Origin: Vespa crabro
Taxonomy: Eukaryota; Arthropoda; Insecta; Hymenoptera; Vespidae
NCBI RefSeq assembly: GCF_910589235.1
Contig: NC_060956.1
Location: forward strand, 667,501-731,500
DNA length: 64,000 nt
Direction: 5' to 3'
Shown: positions 49,929-62,473 of the stretch, piece after piece
Layout of the letters: the number at the start of each line of letters is the position of its first letter
Numbering within the stretch: the stretch's first letter is position 1
The notes under the pieces: generated by a model
Seen by the model: only the letters and a program-made list of their open reading frames with translations
What the model was told of the DNA's origin: nothing
Database searches by the model: none
Made by a program: the position numbers and the translations under genes

Positions 49929-52313
49929 GTTCGTAAGCGAGACCTTCGACGCGTTTAACGAACGGATCTTCCTCCATTTAAATTTGCATATCGTGTCACT
50001 TATCGTGGCCGTCGACAAAGTCACGTATTCGTGCTTCATAGTAGCCGCTCTCGATTTCTACGTCATGTTACATAACAATTATTACACCGATGACACCGAC
50101 GGCGCTTTTTATTCGACCTTTTTTAGATTTTGCGTGCCTTTCTTATTTTTTCTTTCTCTTTTCTCTCTCTCTCTCTCTCTCCCCCTCTCTTTTTCTTTTT
50201 TTCTTCTTTATTTGTTTTTTTCTTTCTCACCGAATGGAAAAGAATCCTAATAAAATTTTTATACGAAAAATCATTTAATTAATGTCGTGTCTATTTCGAT
50301 ATTGTTACGATAATGGAACAAAAATCTATGTTATTTTATTAAACGTATTCGACTGTAGTCGTTTAAGATTCGTTGCACGGATGCTAATGGATGTTACACT
50401 TGATAACGCAGTTTAACGCGGTCAGTCTTGAGTAGTTGAGCCAAGCCCATGCAAATGGGTCACATCACGGATCGTTCCATTAATGTAATACAATACATAT
50501 AATTCGATTGCAAACAATAGTAGACGTGATATAAATATACCAATAAAAAAGTTTAAAAAATTTCTTCGAAAGTGTTCGCGATAGTGTTTCGAGAAGATTA
50601 AAATAAACTTATTGTTTACTGACTATAAATGAATACAAAAATATCGAAAAACTTTTAATAGAAATAATTGTAATAATAATCAGGAAAGAAAGTCGAAGGG
50701 TGTAACGATCGTTATTTCTATAAGCTACTGGTTAGAAATTAAATAATTAAATTCAATCGGTTACGATAGTATTAGAAAAAAAGAAAATAATTAGATGGAA
50801 TAGAGTACGAATTAGCACGTCGTGGAAGGTTATGGTTTTAATTCGATCGGCTGGACAGATTTATAAATTGTTATGAAAGCTTTGGATACAATGAACTTCC
50901 TATATCGTTCCGCATCGAGATCATTTTATAATTATTTCAAATCGGCGGTCTCATTGCAGACGGTACTCTTGAAAGCCATCCCCATTATGGTCTCTCACAA
51001 TGCCTGAATTATGCTGTAATAAAATTTAATGATCAAAAGAAGTTCTTGTCGTCCTTTCAAAGTCGCATCACAGGGTCGTGAGCTATGCGATGCTCAACAC
51101 TTATCTCACTAAAATGTATTTTCTCATAACGATCAAGATAGAATTGTTTCAACGGTATATAAATCGATTATAAATTCGAAATAAAATCTCCTTTTCTTTC
51201 TTTCTTTCTTTCTTTCTTTCTTTTTTTTTTTCACAATATTAAAGACTCTTTTTTTCACCTTCATTTATTCCTCTTGTAAACGTAGAATAAATTCGATAAG
51301 ATATACCTTATCGGTATTACGATATAATTCGCATAGAACGAAATCAAGATGGAATTCAAGATAAAATGTTACTACAAAAAATCCCTGATACGTGTAAGAT
51401 CAAAGTTGTCCAACTATACTGAAAAGTATTTGTAATTTGTTATTTTCAGTTTGTCTCGGTATATGCAGGAAAAGAAAAACATATCGTAACACCTCGTCCA
51501 ACATAAATCGTATCATAACGCAATGCTTTGCCCACGTGTCGGTTCTTTTTTTCACGCAACTTTCTATGACAGTACCCATAACGCCTACACGCCTAACAAA
51601 TGCTTGTAAGCTGCGCCTCTTGCACGTGCATTCTGTTATCATTAGTCAGCACGAACTAATATTTCTAATACAATACGATTATGTTTAATAACATTGCAAA
51701 TTTTTATCAACTTCGTTTAACAAGTAGCTCAAAAAAAATTATAAAAAAAAATTTGTCATTGACATCAAATACTGCGTATATTTCGTATTTGAAAAACTTT
51801 CACGATTATTTCAAATCAATCGAATACAAGTTTTACTTTTATTATTTATTTGATATAATCGACACAATGGCGAACAATGAGAATTATTTAATATCGGCGT
51901 AACAGCCGACGAAGCAGTTTGAAATTTCAAACTTACCATCCAATAGTGAGCTCCTCCAATAACAAGTGACATTATAGTCGCGAGCTTTCGTTGCTATTCG
52001 ACTACGACCGAACTCGAACCGAACGTTCACGAGCTCGAACACTCTCGAGTTGTGCGGTAGTCGCGCGTTATACCTCGTCGTGATTGTATCTTTTGCATTT
52101 TTTCCTTATAATTTTACATTTTACCTTAGTCATTTATTATCGTGAATTTACGTATTTTTTCTTTCTTTTTTTTTTTTATTTTCTAACAACAAGGTCATTC
52201 ATTCCTCGACAAGTGTTCCCAATTATTGTGGTGTTCTCCGATCGACGAGTTTTACCTATTTTGTTTTCTCTAGTGTCGATTCCAAGTAGTAATAACACCT
52301 ATGCTCTCACTTA
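49929..52313. other. AT-rich region without a supported gene, ending in a probable promoter
   Basis: Includes a TC-rich stretch near 50158-50185 and a (TTTC)n tract near 51190-51222. From about 51900 to 52310 the DNA becomes GC-richer and CpG-rich, ending in a strong donor (TTAC|GTAAGT, exon end 52314). That block looks like a promoter plus untranslated first exon, most simply of the plus-strand gene starting at 57680. Confidence 0.45.
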
Positions 52314-52314
52314 C

Positions 52315-53712
52315 GTAAGTTTTTCCTTATTTCTTTAACCAGTAAAAGATGATATAATATTTACGATATTATCGTCCCGATATTTGAAACTATTATTTCA
52401 TGGTTATTTAAAATGTGCTCCGTTTGGACGATAAAGCCGATAAGAGAAACTAAGAATTCGAAGCTTTTCATGACTTTTATATTTTTCTCTTTATTAATGT
52501 TACCGTCTGATATTATACATTTACATGTGATAACTTTCAATAGAACTTTAATTTCAATATTTTAACATACAGTAATCATTAAGATAATTGCTAGATTATC
52601 TCGAGTACCTGTTAGTTCATCATGACGAGTTCTTCGAACATGTGGAATAAATAAATCTCGTTTGAAATTGCATTACTTTGTTAAACGATATATATTATAA
52701 TAGTGTAAAGACGTAGAAATATATATTCTATCCGTTAAATCGATCTTATGAAACTTTTGTTACCGTTGGTATGCTATCTCGTTGGACGCACGTGTTGTGT
52801 ACGATGATTTAATAATTAGTGTCGCAAAGGCAACGTAAGAAAAAGGAAAAAAAAATTGTACATGTAAATTAAATGAATGAATTAACGTTTATGAGACGTT
52901 GCGTTTATTAAACAACATTAAGCCAACGATGAAATTAATTTCATGCAAAAATATAATCTTTTATCACGTTTTATTGTGACGACTCGATCAAAGAAGTAAA
53001 GTGTCATTTTGTATAGTTATTTTTCGAGCTAATGAGAAACGTCCTTCGTTTCATTCAAGGACCCAGCCTTTTACTCTTTCTTCCTATCATATACGCCTGT
53101 TGTCGTTCCAAGTGAAAGAGAAAAGAGAGTGATTCTGATATCGTTAAGATAGCCAGCCTTGTTAAACCTTCATTAGAACGCATAATATGTCTGTGTTTAA
53201 TATTAATATGTACAAATTTACTGGAGGATTGGCAAAGGATCCTGAAAATTTAAATCTTTTTTCCAAACATTATCATTTATATTAACAAATAAATGTCACT
53301 GCAAAAGTATCGTAAATAATTTATAATATTCGATAAGATTTCTATAAACGTTAAATCTGTCATGAGAAACGATTTGTTTTCAAGTACTTGTTATCTATTG
53401 TACTATCGAGTACAAATTTATGTAAGGCATGTATGCATCACGTTGCTTACTCAGCGATCGTCAAGAACTACAAAAGAAAAGAAAAGGAGAAAAGAAAAAA
53501 AGAGAAAGAAAGAAAAAACTTTTTAGGTCGTTCGACTTATGAATATTGTAAAGAGTCATTAAGAATACAACTGGCTCGATGGAATTCATTTGCGATAAAA
53601 TTATTTCCGAATTCGTTTTCGATCGTTCGACCTCCAGCAAAGGAAACTGTATATTAGGATTCTATTTTTATACTGAACAGAGTTTCTCATTCGTGAGATG
53701 TGTGTGTGTGTA

Positions 53713-53768
<56 letters not shown>

Positions 53769-54030
53769 TATATTCTTCACCGCGATCGGGATTCACCAAG
53801 ATAATTTATTAGAAACTGTTTTGAATTCTATAACAAGACTCGAACAATTTCGCGTACACAGACGTCGAATTTAACGACGTAAATTTCACAGAGATGATGT
53901 ACGATCATAGGCATTCAAAAGAGAAAGACAACGATGAATGATGTTTCGAAAGGTCGCCAGATAAATTTAGACACGATGACAAGCTTTTCGGTCTAGAGCT
54001 TAGCCTCTTATCACGTTACGAGCTTTCGAT

Positions 54031-54062
<32 letters not shown>

Positions 54063-57000
54063 AAAAGAGAGAAAAAAAAAGATTGCCTCGATATGAACGA
54101 CTTTTCTTCACGTTTTTATTGACCTTCGAATTTCTAATTTGAGAACCCCTGACGTATACCTACGTGACTTACTTAAGATCGTGTCACGAAAGCTCCCGTG
54201 AAATATTTTCACTGTTAAAGACTTTGGCTCTCGTGTGGCGTGTCTACGAATTGTGAGATCGTGATTTCACGAAGATACGGGAAAATTGCAGAACGTTATT
54301 GGGCCGATCAATATAACCAGACGAATGGAGAATCACCGAGTTGTTTTTATTTAATTTCTTTTATAGTATCATAAAATTAGATATCATTTTCAATAGTCAT
54401 AAATCATCGAAGATAGAGATATGTACTTTTTTTTTGATATTGGAAAGATTAAAAGAGTCGTGTCAATGTTCTACATGTTCGTACACGTAAAGTTTCACGC
54501 TGTGCAATATATGAAATGTAGATAATAATCCGAAGAGGATTCGAATAACCCGTATAATTTCGTAAATCGTTCGAGATCCCAAAATATTCACAAAAAAAAC
54601 GGATCAACGTGGTTTCGTTGGACATATGCCAGAAAGTTTCTCAGTGTTTCTACTTGCATCTAAAAGACCATTTCTTCGTGCCTCGTTAATTACAAATTAG
54701 TCACTACATTATATCACTACATTTTTCTTTTTTTTTTTTTTTTTTTTCTTTTCTCTTCTCCTTCCTTTTTTCTTTTTTTTTGGAATTTTCTTTTCTTTCG
54801 CTCGGTATATACACGCTCGTATATACATGAACATGTGTTATGTTATATATGTTCCCTCGAGTAAACCAATTCAACCATTTCTAACAAACTCGAAGATCTT
54901 ACGAATAAAAGTTAATTGCGTAAAGAGGATTTAATCTAATCTCATTGTTGACGAAAGGCATTTCATGGTTTATATAGGCGTGAGTTTTGCATACCACTTA
55001 ATATGAGACACGATGGCGCGAAGAGAATCGATCGGTTTTTTTTTTCGATAAGACTGCATTACGAACTTCTTTGTGCTTTAAAAGAAGTTTGATAGTTTGT
55101 AAAAAAAGAAGATTAAGTTTTTGCAATGCCAAAGAGAAACTTTCTATGTAAACGTTTTAGACGATCTGATGTTACAACATTCCAAAAAAAAAAAAAAAAA
55201 GGCAACAATAGTACTAATACCACAAGGTTTTTTCTTTCTCCTTTTTTTTTTTTTTTGCGAAGTCTACTCTAATCATTTTTCTTATATAATTAGACTTATG
55301 TTTACGGTCCTTTTCTGTTATGTTCAACTACGTTGCATACAGCAGGAGGTACTCGTCATTTCGCACATTAGAGGTGTTACACGTTTTCTATTTATTGCGC
55401 GAACATGTAATATATATTCATACACTTGCACGCTTTGCGCGACCACAAATATTCCCGTTAGATTGGTAACTTCATCATGGCGATTTCGATCGTCGTTTTA
55501 CTTAACGAATAATTTTATCCCATTCGATTATCTTCTTGCAATTATAATGCTAATGATCTACAGAGCCTGGTCGAAGTTCAGCGTTTTATCTCGTGCCATA
55601 TGTCGCTCATTACTTTCATGAAGAAACAACATAACTAATTGGAAAATGTGTAAACCAGATGCGAAGATGTACGTGGAGAATATTGAGTTATTTTTTTGTA
55701 AATAAAAAAAAAAAAAAAAAAAAAGAAAAAGAAAAGAAAAGAAAAGAAAGAAAACAAAAAAAAAGCGGAGAGAAAGAGGTTTGCGAAAGCACACTGCAAG
55801 CATCGAACTTATAACGCACTCGATAGATAACATGGTATAATTTTCGCGAGGGATAAAGGCTTATCTTGAAATCGTAGATAACGTGGTCTTTCAGTTAGTC
55901 GTTCTAGAGAAACAGAGAAGCGGTTATGCTTTCTTGCTGTTACCCTGAAATGAACGAATGTGCAACCAACATAACGGGGAATCAAAAAAGAGAAAAACAA
56001 AAGAAAAAGGAAAAAGAATAAAGAATAAAAAGAGAAGAGAAGTCCTTTAGAAAAATTCATAACCATCGAACGTTGTTACGTGTTTTAAGCGATTGTCTAT
56101 CGTATCTACAGAGAGAAGACGAGATCATAAACGAACTGCGAACGCGTTGAACTAATTGAACTAATTACGTTTGTTAGTTCGTCTTCACAAGCATCGATTC
56201 ACATAATACATACGTGTGTCCTCATTCTACGGTCGATAGTTTAAGAATTGTTTATGTACGCACCTGTATCGAAGAAAACAAGTGTTATTATAATTGCATA
56301 TATTATTTTATTTTAATGTCATCTGTAAAATTATCTCGGATTGATTTATATCTGAAAGAAACTAAAACGATTCAATACATCCTATAGGATATAATTTGTT
56401 TTATATACTTCCTCCGGCACGATTCCAAGTAGGTAAATAATATTCCTGTCTTTAAGAATGTTAAATACTCATATATAAGCACTTTCTTTTTCGCTCTGGT
56501 TTCGTTAAGCGTTTTAATCTTAAGGAATGTTGATTCGTTGATCGAGTTAACGTTATACTACTATTCCGGATATTTCAATGGGATGTTTAGCATATTAACT
56601 CTTTATAAAGTTGATTCTAATGCATAAATATCGGTAGTCAATCGTTCTCAATTGGTCAATACAGGTCGTTCAATTTGAACCACCAATTGTACTTCAACGA
56701 TTCTATTCTCTCTATTCTCTCTCTCTATATATATATTGTATACAATGTATGAGAATTACGTAGAAAATTCAATCTTCGTTTGATCAATATTAATTCGCAA
56801 TAAATGTCAAGCTTATTTCGGTAGATTCAATATCAAACCGAATGTAAGTCAAGAAATATTAGTCAATATCAATCGATCTAATAATTAATCGAATAATTCT
56901 TCATTATTGGGATAAAATAATAGATTATATAATGCATTTTATTTACAAGCACAAATTTTCCTTATTCCAGTTTTTTCTTTACTTTTTTCTTTTTCTCTAC

Positions 57001-57679
57001 TTCATATTATCAATACGAAGCTCGCGTAATATTCTTTTCCGCTATTTATCAATAAGAATCCAGGGTAAAGATAACAGTGAGACATCGCTGGTGCTAGTTA
57101 GAAATAAACAATAACTTTGCTTTGACATTTTATATCGATTTGCCGAAGCATCGTTTTAAATACAAAAAAAAAGTTTGTGACATCGTATCTTATATATAAA
57201 AGGAATAACAAAGAAAAAAAAAAAAAAAAGAAAAAATAATATTCTGTACGAGGACTACTTCGAGCGGACGTCAGGTTCCATACCGTTAAGTTCGCGTAAT
57301 GGGTTAAAAATAAACGTTGGACTTTATTCATGATGCAAGATGAATTCCGCGGAAGAACTCGTAATTAAATTGCTTTCTCTGTGTCAAACCTGTAATAACA
57401 ATAATCGAATCTTAGTGGAATAATCGCAGAGAAGAAATCGTGATCTCTCTGGAATGAAGATCTCAAGATTTTCCTTATAAAAATGATTTGATCGACGTGA
57501 CGCGACACCCATAACAGAATTTCTTTTATTTTACAGAAAGATAAGTAAATGAGACGTGGGAATGATAAAGAGAACTCGATGAATTCTCCGGACAGTTATC
57601 GAATCTACGTCCTATCATTTTAATGGTAAAGACGAAGAAATTCAATTGAAAAGTCAGGGAAACAGTGGAAGTATAAATC
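52315..57679. other. Probable long leader intron with simple repeats
   Basis: No coding sequence supported. Holds a (TG)n(TA)n tract at 53700-53766, poly-A runs near 54031-54080, poly-T near 54725-54750, and A-rich runs near 55183-55200, 55705-55764 and 57209-57230. An acceptor (TTTTACAG) ends at 57536 and would join the 52.3-kb donor to the exon that carries the ATG at 57680. The join is inferred. Confidence 0.4.
53700..53766. repeat. (TG)n(TA)n microsatellite
   Basis: A TG block passes directly into about 45 bases of TA. Confidence 0.94.
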
Positions 57680-58221
57680 ATGTCGAGACGTCCAAGCGTT
57701 TCCATTTACGATTATCCGGAGCATCTAAATCCTTTCAATGACGACGGTACAAGCCCTCCTTCCTCGCATCCACGTTTGCAACGTGAAAATAGCAAGACCA
57801 CGACTTCCCCCAAAGAGATAAAACATAAATTTTGGACCTTCGGGAGAAGCAGGAAAAAGAGATCCAACAGTTTTTCCATCAAATCGACATGGTAGGTATA
57901 GAAAGAAATATATAATATATATTTTTCTTATCATCGATAACACGATACTTCACTTAATATATCTTCACTGATGATTTTCATAGTATGGCAATAATAGCCA
58001 AGTGTGAAATTAAAACTTTACGGATCACGTAAAATACGTTCACCGATTTTTATCGCCATGGAATCAAATTTATATTCCACGTAGACACATTTTCCTTTGC
58101 AAGCATATTAATAAAAGCCTTGGATGTAACACGTTAATTAATTCGATTAGGAATTGTTGTTTTTATAATATTAGAATATATATTACTCATTTTGAGATAC
58201 GTCTTCGATGTATGTTTTCTT

Positions 58222-58260
<39 letters not shown>

Positions 58261-61200
58261 TCGAATCATATTAATACGAATAAATTCAAGGAAGATTGTT
58301 TATCAGTTTGTTGAACTTGAACCTGCGTAATGATGCGATAGAGACACGTGAATTAAATAGCAATACCTGCATTTGGCCGCATCCCAAACGACACAAATAA
58401 CCGAAGTTACATAGCGAACTGTAAACGTCAAGTTGAACTATGTCTCATGAAGCTGTCGATTCTAATTTGGCAGAAGACATTTATCTAATTGTTTGATCCA
58501 TAAAACTCTATAAAAGAGAATTAGACGTTATCTTTCGTTCGACATAAGATTTATATCGGACGTTTGATGATGCAAATGAAACATGATGAAAATTAATTTT
58601 CCTTGTCCTATTCATTCATAATTCTTTCAAAAATGCTTATTGTTTAATTAAAAATAATGAAAATTAAATAATTAGAAATTTTTAATATTCCATTTAAAGA
58701 TATTTCGTTTTGTTTAGTTGCATTTAAATAATAGAGTTTAGAAATGCGGTACGAGTTGTAATTATGCGGCAGTGTTGTCAAATTTTTCAAATAACTTGTC
58801 TACTTAACTCTTTCTATTTCGTTTACATAGCGACCTTCCACAAAATAAAAATAAGTTGTTTAAGTTCCGATCAAACGTATTCTGAAATTTTCTATAACAT
58901 TTTAAAAGGCAAATAGCACAATTTGACAATTGAATACTCATTGACGTATCATTATGATATACGATTAGAACGATAGAGGAAGCGTTATTACAGGGAATGA
59001 GGATGATCGTAATCGTTGTAATTTTAGCGCCTATGATTTTGCTACTTCGAATACGTTATTTCTTTGAAATAATCAACAAAAAAATAAAGTTCCATTGGTA
59101 AAAAAAGCGGCATACCTTTCTTTGCATCATTTTAGATTCGTTTATCTCTTCAATACATTTGAATGTATTCGTTTGCATTGGCGTCAGTGGATAAAGTAAG
59201 ATTATGTTATTCTTCATGACGTCATCCTTCGTTCATAATATATATGATGAAGCGATTACTCGCTTAACCTTTTTCTTTTTCCTTATAGAATTCATAAACA
59301 ATGCTGACTACGTTTTATATATTAGAGAGAGAAAGAGAGAGAGCGAGAGAGAGAGAGTTAATTATTAAAAATATTTTGTTAAAATATTTTCATTGAGATT
59401 TCCTTCTCATTGCAATCATACAAACAGTTCATTTTCTATCGATTATAACCAACAATATTTCTAAAGTGGAATTCGCCTTTCAATAGATAAGAATATTTTA
59501 TTTTCTTGCGGTTATCAGCCATAATTATCATCGCGCAAATATACAAGAAACGAACGATCCAAATCTCATTCGAAGGAAAAATGACGAATTGAACCGAAGT
59601 TCGAGCTTATGTCACGACTTTATTTTTAGATACGACGCTTAATGATAATTCATTGATTGTATTTTTTTTTTTTTTTTTTTTTTATTAATGTACTGTTTTA
59701 ATGGACAACTAAGTTGCCTATTAAAAAACCTATCGATTCTTACTTTAAAGATATTAGAATGTTCCTAATAATATTTCCAATTTATTTTTATTTCCCAGGA
59801 ATGGACTCTTTGGTAAACGAAAAGAAACGGATCAAGCTGAAAAAAGATCGACAATTATAACAGGTACATTCGTATATAGATATATTTATACAGACATATA
59901 ATTCGTTCAATAACAATGTTATAAATTATCCAATGAAATATTATCGTTTTCTGGATGATATAAATCTTTAACTTATAGTTTCGTCGACGTATAAAAGAGA
60001 GCCTTTCGATAGGCCAATTGTACCGCCACGAATTTCGAAAGATCAGCAGGAATTTGATGAAGCCTTGGGAACTCTAGTGAGAAGAAGAAAATATACATTG
60101 GACAGTGGTTCCAGATATAGTTCTAGTCTCACCGTGAATGGAGATCCTGCCAGAATATATGATGGGAGCCCTCAGGATACGACTGCGTCCATTATGGGTG
60201 ATCTTACTCCGAAAGCACCAGCTAGAAGGTTCGAAAAAAAAAAGAAGAAAGAGAAGAGAGAAAGAGAATTTGTTTCGAAGAAAATGTCTTCTCTTCTTGA
60301 TTTATATATATATACATATTATTTTTATTAATTATTTAAAAATTATTTTATATAGGTTTGGCCAAGTAAGTCCAAGATCGACAGACAAAATACCGCCATT
60401 AAATTTTGAAGATAAAGAATCAAAAGAAAATGGAACGGTCACGTTACGTGAAAAATCTTCCGAAAGAACGCCAGTACCGCCAGTGTAAGATAATGAACAT
60501 ACAATACCGTACGATAATACATGACTCATTCTATGAAATCTTTCGAACGCATTTTTTCTTTGTTCAGCCGAAGATCTGGCAACAGATCATCACAGAGACT
60601 AAACACGAGTAATTTGGATTTGGAAGAAGAGACTAGCAGGTCAGGAGACGTTACGTTGAGAGACGAGAACGAAAATGTTCCTGAAGATTATGTTTTCAAA
60701 AGATTTGGACAGGATTCCGTAAGAAGATCGAATATATCTATAAACAGTTGTGTGTCCATTGGTAGTACCGCTAGCGGCTACGGACGAAAAAAACGTAGAG
60801 CACCACAGCCACCACGGCGCACAGAACAATTGGAAACTCCAGAGGTGAGTTTGTACAATTTAAGAATCGAAAATGTCTCATCATTTCACATCAACATTGT
60901 GATCAAAAAAAGAAGAACGTTGTGCGAACTTCCTGGCTAAAATGAAACTATCGTCGCGTCATTGTCGTCACGTTACTATTTTAACTTTCGTTTATAATTT
61001 AATTTTAGCTCTTGAATCAACACGTTGATATAATTACTCATGATTTCAAATAAATCTTTATTATCTCGACATAACAAATAATTTGAAGATTGAATATCTT
61101 TGAAAATAATTGAAATGTTGACATAAGAATTATGCAAATTATGCTGCTATCATTTTTTTATTCGATTATTAAATATACCGTCTGTATAAAGCCAAGTATC

Positions 61201-62473
61201 ATAGTTCGTAGGTCGATAATGTCGCTTGCGAGTGCCATCTGTCAGAAAGAAATTTGTTAAACCCCCTGCGTTATACAACACGCTTTGCATAATCATAATT
61301 TTGTTGCCTACTACGGGAGGGGGTTAAAGAAAAAATTAAAATTTGCAATAAATAACGAACGTATAGAGAAATTAATCGGAATGATTTTTCATTTTCTTTT
61401 TCTTTTTTCTTGTTTTGTTTTCATAGGAAAGCGAAATCAAACAAACTCCGGATACTACGAACGTGGAATTACAAATTACTGAGCCGATCGATATCAGTAG
61501 AGTCACGGAGAATATTGATGAAATGACAAAAAGGAGTCAAGAATTGGTAGAAACTTCGGATGAGAATACAGAAAGTAGCGTTCAGTTAATTTCTAAAGAC
61601 GAAACGAATACACAAAATGTTATTGAAAAGTCTGAACGAGTTGTCGAAGAATCTGTCGCATTGGAAAATACGAAAAGCGATGAGGACGCAAAAATTAGGA
61701 TTGAACAAAACGTAGAATCGGAGAAAAATGAGGATTCATCCGTTGAACAAAAGCAAGAAATGGATATCATTCAAAAAGAGGAAGAAATCAAAGAGGCAAG
61801 TGACAAAGAGACGGTCAGTCATGAAAATCAAACGAATAAGGAAAATGATATTGATATTGAATATTGCAGAAAGGAAGAGGATAAGATGGAAATAATTAAA
61901 GATGTTAATGAAATGAATTCGAAAGAAGAATTGAATGTATGTCTTCGAAGAAAAGACTCTGCTGATAGTCTGTCGCGATCTGACAGTTTTTCCGTTCAAG
62001 AGGAGATAAAGAAAATTGAAAGACAAATTCAAGCTTTAGAATCGAAAAATTTATCGAGAGATTCAACGGACGAGACCTTGGACGATATAGCAGCTGATCG
62101 TGCTTCGAATACTCGATTATCCATTCTAGCTAATCGCAGACACTTTTTTCAAAACATGGTTGATAACGAAATAAATAAAGACGGTGTTAAGATCGAATTT
62201 AAAGAATTACCTAGAGAACAAAAGAATATTCATGTTATCAAATTAACAGATTCTCCCGTACCCATTGAAGCACCTAAAGAACCAGTGAAAGTTATTGAAT
62301 TACATATTTCCGAACCCATCAGACAAAGACCGGAAATTTTGGACGACGTAAATCCTATACCAAAGCCTAGAAGACATGCCTCCTTGAGTCATAATAGCTT
62401 CGAAGTTCCCGTTGCTCCAAGAGAAAGAAGCAGAAATTCTGAATTTTCTGATAAAAGAGGGAAATCTGTCTGA
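57680..62473 (+). CDS. Unrecognised disordered Pro/Arg-rich protein, 659 residues
   Basis: Six coding exons join in phase: 57680-57891, 59799-59863, 59979-60228, 60356-60484, 60568-60844 and 61427-62473. Start is MSRRPSVSIYDYPEHLNPF, the first ATG after the acceptor ending at 57536. The N-terminal third is basic and Ser-rich (KHKFWTFGRSRKKRSNSF) with Pro motifs (PIVPPR). The middle has YGRKKRRAPQPPRR, a class of basic Lys-Arg plus PxxP motif found in SH3-binding and actin-linked scaffolds such as cordon-bleu. The last exon encodes a very acidic Glu/Lys segment with a short predicted coiled coil (EEIKKIERQIQALESKN) and then PIPKPRRHASLS and VAPRERSRNSEF. No catalytic domain is seen. A cytoskeletal or signalling scaffold is a guess. 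The exon structure and length argue that it is a real gene. Confidence 0.82.
58225..58258. repeat. Poly-T tract in intron 1 of the 659-residue gene
   Basis: About 34 T residues in a 1.9-kb intron. Similar T runs occur near 59.66-59.68 kb. Confidence 0.95.
59326..59357. repeat. (GA)n microsatellite
   Basis: Degenerate GA tract in the same intron. Confidence 0.88.

Noticed and set aside
49839..50250. Open frames of 66 and 133 residues overlapping the candidate small gene
   Set aside because: The longer one runs into a TC-rich low-complexity end and the shorter is antisense; neither has splice or promoter support.
53188..53285. Short frame starting MSVFNINMYKFTGG
   Set aside because: About 30 residues, no splice context and no recognisable family.
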